From contig NZ_QEES01000002.1 in NCBI RefSeq assembly GCF_003115775.1, positions 372,001 to 436,000 on the forward strand: a DNA stretch of 64,000 nucleotides, given 5' to 3'. Below the pieces are notes generated by a model, which saw only the letters and a list, made by a program, of their open reading frames with translations, was not told the origin of the DNA and ran no database searches. Both the position numbers and the translations under genes were made by a program. Every line of letters starts with the position of its first letter. Position 1 is the stretch's first letter. This DNA is from Cellulomonas sp. WB94 (GTDB lineage: Bacteria > Actinomycetota > Actinomycetes > Actinomycetales > Cellulomonadaceae). This document shows, piece by piece, positions 16,785-25,196 of this stretch.

Positions 16785-18284
16785 TCACCAGCCGCCCGAC
16801 TCCCCTGACGTCGCAGCGTCCCGGCCCGGGTTGCGCAGGACGATGTGGAGCACGACCTGCGTCCCGCCGCCCTCCCGCGGTTCCCAGGCGATCGTGCCGC
16901 GGAGCTCGTTCGTGACGAGGGTCTGCACGATCTGCGTGCCGAGCCCCGTCCCGGCGCCCGCGCCCACGGGGATCCCGACGCCGTCATCGGCCACCGTGAT
17001 CGTGAGCTCGGAGCCGTCGCGCTCGGCCGTGACGTCGACCGTCCCCCCGCCCTGCGACGACAGGCCGTGCTCGACGGCGTTGGTGACCAGCTCGGTCAGG
17101 ACCAGGGCGAGTGCCGTCGCGTCCTCTGCGGGCACGAGACCGAACGTGCCGTGCACGACGGTCCGCACCTGGCCGCCCGCGGAGGCCACGTCGGCAGCCA
17201 GCCGCAGGCTGCGACCGACGAGGTCGTCGAACGGCACGATCTCGTCGAGGGTCTGCGAGAGCGTCTCGTGCACCAGGGCGATCGTCGCGACTCGACGCAT
17301 GGCCTCGGCGAGGGCGTCCCGCGCCTCGGGGCTGCTCATCCGACGCGACTGGAGCCGCAGCAGCGCCGCGACGGTCTGCAGGTTGTTCTTGACCCGGTGG
17401 TGGATCTCCCGGATGGTCGCGTCCTTCGTCATGAGCTCGCGCTCACGTCGGCGCAGCTCGGAGACGTCGCGGCACAGCACCACGGCGCCGAGCCGCTGAC
17501 CGTCCTCGGTGAGCGGGACGGCGCGCAACGACAGCGCGACCCCGTGCAGCTCGAGGTCGGTGCGCCACGGCGCCCGGCCCATGAGCACGAGCGGCATGGA
17601 CTCGTCGAACGCCATGGGCTCGTCGATCACATCGGTCGTCACCTCGACGAGCGAGCGCCCGACGAGGTCGCCGATCGCACCCAGCCGGTGGAAGCAGCTC
17701 AGGGCGTTCGGGCTCGCGTAGAGCACCTCACCCTCCGAGTTGAGCCGGATGAGCCCGTCGCCCACGCGCGGCGCACCCCGGCGCGGGCCGGTGGGGGCGT
17801 TGACTGCCGGGAAGTGCCCTCGGGCGATCATGCCCATGAGGTCGTCGGCGGCCTCGACGTAGTTGAGCTCGAGGCGGCTGGGCGTGCGGGCCCCACCGAG
17901 GTTCGTCTGCCGGGCGATGACCGCGATCGCTCGCCCGTCGTGGACGACGGGGACCGCCTCCTCGCGCACGGCGTACGAGCCGAACCAGCGCGGTTCGCGC
18001 GAGCGCTGCGCGCGCACCTCGGTGAGCGAGCGCCGCAGCTGCGGTCGCTGACCGTCGGGCGGCCGAGAGCCCACGACGTCGTCGTAGTGGACGGTCGCAC
18101 CCGTGCTCGGCCTGCACTGGGCGATCGCGATGAAGTCGCCGTCCGACGTCGGCAGCCACAGGACGAGGTCGGCGAACGCGAGGTCGGACACCACCTGCCA
18201 GTCCCCGACGAGCAGGTGCAGCCACTCGAGGTCGGCGGCATCGAGCGAGGCGTGACGCGACGCGAGGTCGCTCAGGGTGGACAC
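16785..18284 (-). CDS. pdtaS: PdtaS-type cytosolic sensor histidine kinase
   Basis: PdtaS kinases have N-terminal GAF and PAS domains and normally phosphorylate the ANTAR-type RNA-binding regulator PdtaR. This 499-residue protein starts VSTLSDLASRHASL. The GAF region (about 1-150) contains LVGDWQVVSDLAFADLVLW, the PAS region (about 190-300) contains GDGLIRLNSEGEVLYASPNAL, and the HisKA_2 box reads DATIREIHHRVKNNLQTVAA with its phospho-acceptor His. The HATPase shows ELVTNAVEHG and DDGVGIPVGAG. No membrane segment is present. No PdtaR gene is visible in the window. TAGGCT lies 7 nt before the GTG start. Confidence 0.9.
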   Translation of the reverse strand: MSTLSDLASRHASLDAADLEWLHLLVGDWQVVSDLAFADLVLWLPTSDGDFIAIAQCRPSTGATVHYDDVVGSRPPDGQRPQLRRSLTEVRAQRSREPRWFGSYAVREEAVPVVHDGRAIAVIARQTNLGGARTPSRLELNYVEAADDLMGMIARGHFPAVNAPTGPRRGAPRVGDGLIRLNSEGEVLYASPNALSCFHRLGAIGDLVGRSLVEVTTDVIDEPMAFDESMPLVLMGRAPWRTDLELHGVALSLRAVPLTEDGQRLGAVVLCRDVSELRRRERELMTKDATIREIHHRVKNNLQTVAALLRLQSRRMSSPEARDALAEAMRRVATIALVHETLSQTLDEIVPFDDLVGRSLRLAADVASAGGQVRTVVHGTFGLVPAEDATALALVLTELVTNAVEHGLSSQGGGTVDVTAERDGSELTITVADDGVGIPVGAGAGTGLGTQIVQTLVTNELRGTIAWEPREGGGTQVVLHIVLRNPGRDAATSGESGGW

Positions 18285-18291
18285 GAGGTCC

Positions 18292-18297
18292 AGCCTA
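18292..18297 (-). promoter_or_regulatory. pdtaS: -10 element of pdtaS, leaderless (TAGGCT)
   Basis: Minus-strand TAGGCT, 7 nt, then GTG at 18284. A plus-strand TAGCGT at about 18342 may be the -10 for the divergent DUF2505 gene. Confidence 0.45.
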
Positions 18298-18472
18298 GGT
18301 CGCCTGACCCTGCGGACTCGCGGCGTGCGGGCGCACGGCGCGCTAGCGTGGTGGCGGGCGCGCGCGCAAGGGCCCGCGACCTGCGAGGTTCCCCGGAGCC
18401 AGTGGCCGAGTCGCCCGCGACGCACGCGCCGAGCACTGCGCGCACGCACGCGCCGACGAGGAGGACCGACCT

Positions 18473-18988
18473 GTGCACCTGACCGTGACGCTCGACCTGC
18501 CGGCCGACCCATCGACGGCGACGCGCATGCTCGCGGACCCTGGCTTCGTCCACGCGAAGGTGCGAGCGACGGGTGCGCTCGACCAGCAGGTCGACGTCGT
18601 GAACGGCGAGAACGGTGCCTTCACCGTGACGACCCGCAGGTCGCTGCCGACCGACCAGATCCCGGCCAACCTGCGCGCGTTCGTCGGGTCGAGCCTGCAC
18701 GTGCGTCAGGTCGAGGCCTGGGACACCCCGCGGCCCGACGGGGAACGGCGCGGGACGGTCGTCGTCGAGATCACGGGAGCTCCCGTGCGCCTGACGGGGA
18801 CGATGGTCCTCGCAGCGCACGGTGCGGCGTCCACCCTCACCTATGACGGCGATCTCAAGGCCGGCATCCCCCTGTTCGCCGGCGCGGTCGAATCCGCCGC
18901 CGCCGACGTGATCCGTGACGCGCTCTCCGTCGAGGGGGTCGTTGCTGTGCGTTGGCTGGAAGGTCACGGAACGGGTGGCGAGGCGTAA
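18473..18988 (+). CDS. DUF2505 domain protein
   Basis: This 171-residue protein matches the actinobacterial DUF2505 family, thought to adopt an SRPBCC/START-like ligand-binding fold. No activity is established. Recognisable stretches are ATRMLADPGFVHAKV near the N-terminus, RRSLPTDQIPANLRAFVG in the middle, and GDLKAGIPLFAGAVES near the C-terminus, where the family's long helix sits. A GAGGAGG ribosome-binding site precedes the GTG. It has no signal peptide or membrane segment. It is divergent from pdtaS and upstream of the sugar-transport operon without an obvious link to either. Confidence 0.8.
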   Translation: MHLTVTLDLPADPSTATRMLADPGFVHAKVRATGALDQQVDVVNGENGAFTVTTRRSLPTDQIPANLRAFVGSSLHVRQVEAWDTPRPDGERRGTVVVEITGAPVRLTGTMVLAAHGAASTLTYDGDLKAGIPLFAGAVESAAADVIRDALSVEGVVAVRWLEGHGTGGEA

Positions 18989-19042
18989 CAATTCGATAAC
19001 ATGGTGGCGACAGTCAGGGCTTTGACCTGCACAAACGCTGCC

Positions 19043-19058
19043 GTGGGATCGCTACCAC
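19043..19058 (+). promoter_or_regulatory. CebR-like operator O1
   Basis: The core TGGGATCGCTACCA (19044-19057) matches the known CebR/CelR operator TGGGAGCGCTCCCA at 12 of 14 positions. It is the furthest upstream of three such sites before the sugar-binding protein gene. Confidence 0.55.
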
Positions 19059-19080
19059 ACCCGTTTGGACCACCCCGTCC

Positions 19081-19086
19081 TTGACA
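19081..19086 (+). promoter_or_regulatory. cebE: Candidate -35 element of cebE (TTGACA)
   Basis: TTGACA is a perfect -35 hexamer. The best -10 at 17-nt spacing is a weak AAGAGT (19104-19109). Operators O2 and O3 lie immediately downstream, where a bound repressor would block elongation or initiation. Confidence 0.45.
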
Positions 19087-19121
19087 CGCGACCAGCACCG
19101 GACAAGAGTTCAGCGCAGCGC

Positions 19122-19139
19122 GTGGGAACGCTCCCGCAC
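19122..19139 (+). promoter_or_regulatory. CebR-like operator O2
   Basis: The core TGGGAACGCTCCCG (19123-19136) matches the CebR consensus at 12 of 14 positions. Confidence 0.6.
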
Positions 19140-19145
19140 AGGTGG

Positions 19146-19160
19146 CGGAATCGCTCCCAC
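19146..19160 (+). promoter_or_regulatory. CebR-like operator O3
   Basis: The core CGGAATCGCTCCCA (19146-19159) matches the consensus at 11 of 14, with a perfect right half. Its centre is 23 bp from O2, about two helical turns, so two repressor dimers could bind side by side. Confidence 0.5.
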
Positions 19161-19272
19161 GCGAGGGTCCACACGGCCCACGTCCGTTGATCGTCCACGC
19201 CCCTGGGCGGGTGCGATCGGCGAACACCCTCAGGTGCGGCGAGGACGCCGTCCGAACGACAAGGGAGTCACA

Positions 19273-20610
19273 GTGCGCAAGACCACACGCAAGATGTGGG
19301 CAGCCGCGGCCGGGGTCACGGGCATCGCCCTCCTCGCCACCGCATGCAGCTCAGGCGGATCCACGACGCCGGCCGCGACCGAGAAGGCCACGACAGCAGC
19401 CAGCACCGAGAAGATCACGCTCAAGGTCGCGACGTTCAACGAGTTCGGCTACGACGACCCCGCAGGCTCGCTGTACGACGCGTACACGAAGCTGCACCCG
19501 AACATCACGATCGAGCCCGTCAAGGCCGCCACGTCCAACGAGGCCCGCGACAACATGAACACGCGTCTCGCCGCCGGCTCCGGCCTGTCGGACATCGAGG
19601 CCATCGAGGTGGACTGGCTCCCCGAGCTGCTCCAGTACTCGGACAAGTTCGTCGACCTGAACTCCGACGAGACCAAGGGTCGCTGGCTCGAGTACAAGAC
19701 CGCGCAGGCCACTGACAGCACGGGCCGGCTCATCGGCTACGGCACGGACATCGGCCCCGAGGTCATCGCGTACCGCGCCGACCTCTTCAAGGCCGCGGGT
19801 CTCCCGACCGACCGCGCCGAGGTTGCTGCGCTGTTCGGCGGCAAGGACGCGACGTGGGACAAGTACTTCGAGGTCGGCAAGCAGTTCGCCAAGGCCGGCA
19901 CCGGCGTGCCGTTCTTCGACTCCGCCGGCGCGACCTACCAGGGCATGATCAACCAGGTCACCGACGCCTACGAGAACCCGGCCGACGGCACCATCACGGT
20001 CAAGGACAGCGCCGAGGTGAAGGACATCTACAACAAGGTCCTCACCGCTGCGGTGACCGACAACCTGTCGGCGCACCTCGGACAGTGGAGCCCGGACTGG
20101 CAGGCCTCGTTCCAGACGAACGGCTTCGCCACGATGCTCGCACCGGGCTGGATGCTCGGCGTCATCGAGGGCAACGCCAAGGGTGTCACCGGCTGGGACA
20201 TCGCCGATGTCTTCCCCGGCGGCGCCGGCAACTGGGGCGGTTCGTTCCTGACCGTCCCGGCGCAGGGTGCGCACCCGGAGGAGGCCAAGGCCCTCGCCGC
20301 ATGGCTCACCGCCCCTGAGCAGCAGATCACCGCGTTCAAGTACAAGGGCACCTTCCCGAGCCAGACCGAGGCTCTGTCGAGCCCCGACCTGCTCGGCGTG
20401 ACCAACGCGTTCTTCAACGCTGCCCCCACGGGCGAGATCCTCGCGAACCGCGCCAAGGCGCTGCCCACGACCCCGCCGTTCAAGGGCACGAACTACTTCG
20501 CGATCAACGACGCGATGCAGCAGGCCCTGAGCCGTGTCGACGTGGACAAGACGGACAACGCTGAGGCGTCCTGGACGAAGTTCATCGACGCAGTGAGCGC
20601 ACTGGGCTGA
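19273..20610 (+). CDS. cebE: Sugar ABC transporter substrate-binding lipoprotein (CebE-like)
   Basis: This lipoprotein should capture an oligosaccharide outside the membrane and deliver it to the two permeases encoded next. The 445-residue product has a basic N-terminus, a hydrophobic signal segment and a lipobox around LLATACSSGG, followed by a low-complexity Thr/Ala linker. The rest is a cluster B (MalE-like) binding protein, with EKITLKVATFNEFGYDD near the mature N-terminus. A GGGAG site precedes the GTG. Three CebR-like operators upstream and a CelR-like regulator downstream point to cellobiose or cello-oligosaccharides. The substrate is inferred, not read from the binding site. Confidence 0.75.
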   Translation: MRKTTRKMWAAAAGVTGIALLATACSSGGSTTPAATEKATTAASTEKITLKVATFNEFGYDDPAGSLYDAYTKLHPNITIEPVKAATSNEARDNMNTRLAAGSGLSDIEAIEVDWLPELLQYSDKFVDLNSDETKGRWLEYKTAQATDSTGRLIGYGTDIGPEVIAYRADLFKAAGLPTDRAEVAALFGGKDATWDKYFEVGKQFAKAGTGVPFFDSAGATYQGMINQVTDAYENPADGTITVKDSAEVKDIYNKVLTAAVTDNLSAHLGQWSPDWQASFQTNGFATMLAPGWMLGVIEGNAKGVTGWDIADVFPGGAGNWGGSFLTVPAQGAHPEEAKALAAWLTAPEQQITAFKYKGTFPSQTEALSSPDLLGVTNAFFNAAPTGEILANRAKALPTTPPFKGTNYFAINDAMQQALSRVDVDKTDNAEASWTKFIDAVSALG

Positions 20611-20619
20611 TGCCCGACC

Positions 20620-20659
20620 GAGCCGGCCCGCCGGTGCTCAGGCACCGGCGGGTCGGCTC
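20620..20659 (+). terminator. Very strong intra-operon hairpin between cebE and cebF
   Basis: Eighteen base pairs with one G-U form around a TCAG loop (arms 20620-20637 and 20642-20659), starting 10 nt after the cebE stop. In binding-protein-dependent systems such hairpins often partially terminate transcription or protect the 3' end, giving excess binding protein over permease. No U-tract follows. Confidence 0.7.
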
Positions 20660-20705
20660 AGCCCGGTTACGCTCCATCTCACCCAGCGCCCCGCTAAGGA
20701 TCACG

Positions 20706-21713
20706 ATGACGACCTCGACCACTCCGCACCTGGACCGCCGCCCCAGTCCGCCGACGCGGGACCGCGACCCTCGCCGCGTGGGTCTCCGCCAGAAGCTCGG
20801 CCGCTGGGACGTCAAGCTCTCGCCCTACCTGTACATCTCGCCCTTCTTCATCCTGTTCGCCATCGTGGGCCTGTTCCCGCTCGCGTACACGGCGTACGTC
20901 TCGATGCACAAGTGGCACCTCATCGGCGGTGAGGGTGCGTTCGTCGGGTTCGACAACTTCGCCTTCGTGCTGCAGCAGCCCAACTTCTGGCGCGCGCTGC
21001 GCAACACGTTCAGCATCTTCCTGCTGTCGTCGGTGCCGCAGATCTTCGTCGCGATCATCCTGGCCGCGGTGCTGGACGCGAACCTGCGAGCCCGGACCTT
21101 CTGGCGCATGGGTGTCCTCCTCCCCTACGTCGTGGCGCCCGTCGCGGTCAGCCTCATCTTCTCGAAGCTGTTCGCGGACCAGAGCGGCATGATCAACACG
21201 ATCCTCAACAACATCGGGCTCGACTCGATCCGCTGGCACGCCGATGTGCTGTCCAGCCACTTCGCGATCGCGACGATGGTCAACTTCCGGTGGATCGGGT
21301 ACAACACCCTGATCTTCCTCGCAGCGATGCAGGCCGTGCCCCGCGACCTCTACGAGGCCGCGATCCTCGACGGCGCCGCGCGCATGCGCCAGTTCTTCTC
21401 GATCACCGTGCCGATGCTGCGCCCGACGATCATCTTCGTGGTCGTGACCTCGACCATCGGTGGGTTGCAGATCTTCGACGAGCCCCGCATGTTCGACCAG
21501 TTCGGGCAGGGCGGCGCCGACCGTCAGTGGCTGACTGTGACGATGTACCTGTACGAGCTCGGCTGGGGGGCCCAGAAGAGCTTCGGCCGCGCCGCGGCCG
21601 TCGCCTGGATCCTCTTCCTCATCATCGTCGCCGTCGGCGTCATCAACTTCTCCCTCACCCGCCGGATCTCCACCGACACGGCGCCGAAGTCCGGAAGGAA
21701 GGCCAAGCGATGA
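20706..21713 (+). CDS. cebF: Sugar ABC transporter permease, MalF type (CebF-like)
   Basis: This is the first of two membrane subunits. The 335-residue protein has a hydrophilic Arg/Pro-rich N-terminus and six hydrophobic segments, beginning with LYISPFFILFAIVGLFPLAY. The EAA loop reads YEAAILDGAARMRQFFSITV (about residue 220) and would dock on the shared ATPase. The ATPase is not encoded here, as is usual where an MsiK-type ATPase encoded elsewhere serves several sugar importers. AAGGA lies 7 nt before the ATG. The frame extends upstream through the hairpin, but those codons are not family-like. Confidence 0.82.
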   Translation: MTTSTTPHLDRRPSPPTRDRDPRRVGLRQKLGRWDVKLSPYLYISPFFILFAIVGLFPLAYTAYVSMHKWHLIGGEGAFVGFDNFAFVLQQPNFWRALRNTFSIFLLSSVPQIFVAIILAAVLDANLRARTFWRMGVLLPYVVAPVAVSLIFSKLFADQSGMINTILNNIGLDSIRWHADVLSSHFAIATMVNFRWIGYNTLIFLAAMQAVPRDLYEAAILDGAARMRQFFSITVPMLRPTIIFVVVTSTIGGLQIFDEPRMFDQFGQGGADRQWLTVTMYLYELGWGAQKSFGRAAAVAWILFLIIVAVGVINFSLTRRISTDTAPKSGRKAKR

Positions 21714-22630
21714 GCGCGCCTTCGATCCCCGTCATCCAGCAGACCGCCGGCCGCGGTGCAGCCCGGGCCGCGGCCCGCCGGCGCCACATCTCGACCGGTG
21801 CGGGCTCCGACCGTCGCGCCGGGTGGGTCACGTACGTGATCCTGGCCTTCGTGCTCGTGATCTCGGCGTACCCGCTGTACTACGCGTTCCTGCTCGCCAG
21901 CTCGAACGCCGGAACCATCGCGCAGAACCCGATCCCGTCGCTCCTGCCCCACGGCGAGTTCTTCGACAACGTGAAGCGCGTCCTGGACTCCGACATCCAG
22001 TTCTGGAAGGCGTTCCGCAACAGCGTCATCGTCGCGGTCCTCACGTCGGCCTCGGTCGTCCTGTTCTCGACGCTCGCCGGGTTCTCGTTCGCGAAGCTCC
22101 GCTTCCGTGGACGCGGTCCGCTGCTCGTCTTCGTCATCGCGACGATGGCGGTCCCGACCCAGCTCGGCATCGTGCCGCTGTTCATCGTGATGTCGAAGCT
22201 CGGCTGGACCGGGAAGCTCACGGCCGTCGTCGTCCCGGGCATGGTCACCGCGTTCGGGGTGTTCTGGATGACCCAGTACCTCGAGTCGGCCCTGCCCTAC
22301 GAGCTCATCGAGGCAGCGCGCGTCGATGGTGCCTCGATGATCCAGACCTTCTACCATGTCGCAGTTCCCGCGGCGCGACCGGCGGCCTCCATGCTGGCGC
22401 TGTTCACGTTCGTGGGCTCGTGGACGAGCTTCTTCTGGCCGTTCATCGTGCTCGGGTCCTCGAACCCGACACTGCCGGTCGCGGTCCAGCTGCTGCAGTC
22501 GACCTACTTCAAGGACATGGCCCTCATCATGGCCGGTGTCACACTGTCGGTCGTGCCGCTCGTCGTCGTCTTCATCTTCGCGGGCCGCCAGCTCGTTGCG
22601 GGCATCATGCAGGGAGCGGTCAAGGGCTGA
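21710..22630 (+). CDS. cebG: Sugar ABC transporter permease, MalG type (CebG-like)
   Basis: This is the second permease subunit, overlapping cebF by 4 nt (ATGA). The 306-residue protein has about six membrane segments, starting with VTYVILAFVLVISAYPLYYA. Its EAA loop is ELIEAARVDGASMIQTFYHV (about residue 200), followed by the VPAARPAA turn. The upstream portion of the open frame overlaps cebF in another frame and was rejected. A 14-bp hairpin follows the stop and separates it from the regulator gene. Confidence 0.82.
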   Translation: MSAPSIPVIQQTAGRGAARAAARRRHISTGAGSDRRAGWVTYVILAFVLVISAYPLYYAFLLASSNAGTIAQNPIPSLLPHGEFFDNVKRVLDSDIQFWKAFRNSVIVAVLTSASVVLFSTLAGFSFAKLRFRGRGPLLVFVIATMAVPTQLGIVPLFIVMSKLGWTGKLTAVVVPGMVTAFGVFWMTQYLESALPYELIEAARVDGASMIQTFYHVAVPAARPAASMLALFTFVGSWTSFFWPFIVLGSSNPTLPVAVQLLQSTYFKDMALIMAGVTLSVVPLVVVFIFAGRQLVAGIMQGAVKG

Positions 22631-22637
22631 CAGCCCG

Positions 22638-22668
22638 GGGCGGGGCCTGCACGCTGCGGGTCCCGCCC
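22638..22668 (+). terminator. Hairpin between cebG and cebR
   Basis: GGGCGGGGCCTGCA (22638-22651) pairs with TGCGGGTCCCGCCC (22655-22668) around CGC, 14 bp including two wobble pairs. It starts 8 nt after the cebG stop. It may end the transporter transcript or limit read-through into cebR. Confidence 0.6.
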
Positions 22669-22719
22669 ACCACTTCTTGCTGCATTCGCTGCTCCGGCAG
22701 CCTCACGAGGGGACGACCC

Positions 22720-23760
22720 ATGGTGATCGACAACGATGCGATCCGCCCCACGCTCGGGCGACCCCCCGCGCCCACGCTCGAGCAGGTGGCCGAGCGGGCC
22801 GGAGTCTCGCGCTCCACGGCGTCACGCGCCATCAACGGCGGCCTGCGGGTCTCCCCCGAGGCGCAGGCCGCGGTCGAGGCTGCGATCGCCGAGCTCGGCT
22901 ACACGCCCAACCGCGCCGCGCGCTCGCTCGTCACCAAGCGGACCGACTCGATCGCGCTCGTCGTCCCCGAGCCCGACGAGCGGGTCCTGTCGGACCCGTT
23001 CTTCGCCGGGATGCTCAACGGGCTCAGCACGGCGCTCGCCGACTCCGAGATGCAGCTCGTCCTCGTCATCGCCCGTCCGGGCGACAGTGCCCGGACGATC
23101 CGCTACCTCCGCAACGGCCACGTCGACGGCGCGATCGTCGTCTCGCACCACCGCGACGACGAGCTCGACCGCGCCCTGGAGATGTCCGGCCTCCCCAACG
23201 TCTTCGTCGGCCGCCCGCTGTCGGGTGAGAGTGACGCGCAGTACGTCGACACCGACAACGTCGAAGGTGGTCGGATCGCCACCCAGCGGCTCATCAGCAT
23301 CGGTCGGCGCCGCCTCGCGACCATCGCCGGCCCGCTCGACATGTCCGCCGGCATCGACCGGCTCACGGGCTGGCGCGAGGCCGTCCGTGCCGCGGGGCTC
23401 CCCGAGGACGCCGTCGTGCACGGCGACTTCACGATCACCTCAGGAGCGGCCGCTGCGCGTCGGCTCCTCGCCGCGCACCCCGACATCGACGGACTGTTCG
23501 TCGCGTCCGACCTGATGGCCGTCGGTGCGATGGGCGTGCTGGCCGAGCTCGGCCGGGACGTCCCGGGCGACATCGCCATCGTCGGCTACGACAACGTCGG
23601 TGTGGCGACCTCGACCAACCCCCCGCTCACGACGGTGATCCAGCCGGTCATCGCGATGGCCCGGGCCGCCGGCGCACGGCTCCTCGACCAGCTGCACGGC
23701 GGAGGCGACCGCGAGCCGCTGATCTTCGCGCCCGAGCTCGTCATCCGTGGGTCGGCCTGA
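22720..23760 (+). CDS. cebR: LacI-family repressor, CebR/CelR type
   Basis: CebR and CelR repress cellobiose uptake and cellulase genes and release DNA on binding cellobiose. The 346-residue protein has an N-terminal LacI helix-turn-helix, TLEQVAERAGVSRSTASRAI, with hinge GYTPNRAARSLVTKRT. The periplasmic-binding-protein-like effector domain contains DGLFVASDLMAVGAMG and IAIVGYDNVGVATSTNPPLT. It closely resembles the CelR subgroup, and three matching operators lie upstream of cebE. GAGGGG precedes the ATG. No beta-glucosidase gene follows, unlike in the Streptomyces ceb cluster. Confidence 0.8.
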   Translation: MVIDNDAIRPTLGRPPAPTLEQVAERAGVSRSTASRAINGGLRVSPEAQAAVEAAIAELGYTPNRAARSLVTKRTDSIALVVPEPDERVLSDPFFAGMLNGLSTALADSEMQLVLVIARPGDSARTIRYLRNGHVDGAIVVSHHRDDELDRALEMSGLPNVFVGRPLSGESDAQYVDTDNVEGGRIATQRLISIGRRRLATIAGPLDMSAGIDRLTGWREAVRAAGLPEDAVVHGDFTITSGAAAARRLLAAHPDIDGLFVASDLMAVGAMGVLAELGRDVPGDIAIVGYDNVGVATSTNPPLTTVIQPVIAMARAAGARLLDQLHGGGDREPLIFAPELVIRGSA

Positions 23761-23896
23761 CCAACTCGTCGATCGTCGTGGCAGGGTAGGCACGAACGCG
23801 GAACGGGCGGAAGGCAACGGTGCCGACCGCGCACTCCCGCCCCGCGGAGCCCGGCCGTCAGCGGCCGGACCGGATCGCGCCTGGAGGCACACCCGC

Positions 23897-25168
23897 ATGA
23901 CGGAGTCCGCCGCCCCCCTCGTCGAGAGCCCCTCCCCGCTCGGAACGGCCCGCGCCCAGCTCGCCAAGGCGGTCGACGTCCTCGGCTACGACGGCGGCCT
24001 GCACGAGATGCTCGCCACGCCGCGCCGGGAGATCACGGTGTCGATCCCGCTGCGCCGCGACGACGGCACGATCGAGCTGTTCACCGGCTACCGCGTGCAG
24101 CACAACATCTCGCGCGGGCCCGGCAAGGGCGGCCTGCGGTACGCCGCGAGCGTCGACCCCGACGAGGTCCGCGCACTGGCGATGCTCATGACGTGGAAGT
24201 GCGCGGTCGTCGAGCTGCCGTACGGCGGCGCGAAGGGCGGTGTCACGATCGACCCGCGCCGGTACTCCAAGGCGGAGCTCGAGCGCGTCACGCGCCGCTA
24301 CACGAGCGAGATCATGCCGATGATCGGCCCTGAGCGCGACATCATGGCGCCCGACATCGGCACCGACGAGCAGACCATGGCCTGGGTCATGGACACGTTC
24401 TCGGTCAACCGCGGCTACACGATCCCCGCCGTCGCGACCGGCAAGCCGCTCGCCGTCGGCGGCTCGCTGGGCCGCCTGACCGCGACGTCGCGGGGCGTCG
24501 TGCACACGGCACGCGCCGCGCTCGCCAGCGCCGGCGTCGCGCTGTCCGAGGTGCGCGTCGCCGTGCAGGGCTTCGGCAAGGTCGGCTCGCACGCGACACG
24601 GTTCTTCGCCGAGGCCGGCGCCACGGTCGTTGCGGTCAGCGACCAGTACGGCGGGGTGCAGGCCTCGGACGGCCTCGACGTCCCCGCGCTGCTCGCCCAC
24701 GTCGCCGCGACGGGCTCGGTGGTCGGTTTCGCCGGCGGGGACCCGATCGACAACACGACACTGCTCGCGCTGGACGTCGACGTCCTCGTGCCCGCCGCGG
24801 TCGAGGGCGTGCTCGACGCCGAGACCGCGGGGTCGGTCAAGGCAGCGTGGGTCGTCGAGGCGGCCAACGGCCCGACGACCGCGCGCGCCGACGCCATCCT
24901 CGCCGATCGTGGCATCGTCGTCGTCCCCGACATCCTCGCCAACGCCGGCGGCGTCGTCGTGTCGTACTTCGAGTGGGTCCAGGCCAACCAGGCGTACTGG
25001 TGGACGGAACGGGAGATCGAGGAGCGCCTCGAGCACCGGATGCTCGAGGCGTACGCCGCGGTCGCCGAGGCCGCGCGCACGCACGGGCTCACCCTGCGGG
25101 ACGCCGCGATGATGATCGGCGTCCGACGCGTCGCGGAGGCCCACCAGATCCGCGGCCTGTACCCCTGA
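23897..25168 (+). CDS. Glu/Leu/Phe/Val family glutamate dehydrogenase
   Basis: Glutamate dehydrogenase interconverts glutamate with 2-oxoglutarate and ammonium in the cytosol. The 423-residue protein has the family's substrate-binding region: the dinucleotide-independent landmark GPGKGGLRYA, catalytic Lys in MTWKCAVVELPYGGAKGG, and APDIGTDEQTMAW. The Rossmann part shows VAVQGFGKVGSHATRFF and NGPTTARAD, with late motif PDILANAGGVVVSYFEWVQ. The length fits the hexameric short class. CTGGAGG lies 9 nt before the ATG. Coenzyme preference cannot be decided. It could use the ammonium made by NirBD. Confidence 0.92.
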   Translation: MTESAAPLVESPSPLGTARAQLAKAVDVLGYDGGLHEMLATPRREITVSIPLRRDDGTIELFTGYRVQHNISRGPGKGGLRYAASVDPDEVRALAMLMTWKCAVVELPYGGAKGGVTIDPRRYSKAELERVTRRYTSEIMPMIGPERDIMAPDIGTDEQTMAWVMDTFSVNRGYTIPAVATGKPLAVGGSLGRLTATSRGVVHTARAALASAGVALSEVRVAVQGFGKVGSHATRFFAEAGATVVAVSDQYGGVQASDGLDVPALLAHVAATGSVVGFAGGDPIDNTTLLALDVDVLVPAAVEGVLDAETAGSVKAAWVVEAANGPTTARADAILADRGIVVVPDILANAGGVVVSYFEWVQANQAYWWTEREIEERLEHRMLEAYAAVAEAARTHGLTLRDAAMMIGVRRVAEAHQIRGLYP

Positions 25169-25196
25169 CCCCGGGCGGTGACCTCGGCGTGGCGGG

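Noticed and set aside
19022-19027. TTGACC as a second -35 for cebE
   Set aside because: No acceptable -10 lies 16-18 nt downstream. Operator O1 occupies that position.
23761-23896. TAGGCA near 23790 as a promoter for glutamate dehydrogenase
   Set aside because: The hexamer lacks the conserved final T and no -35 is visible.
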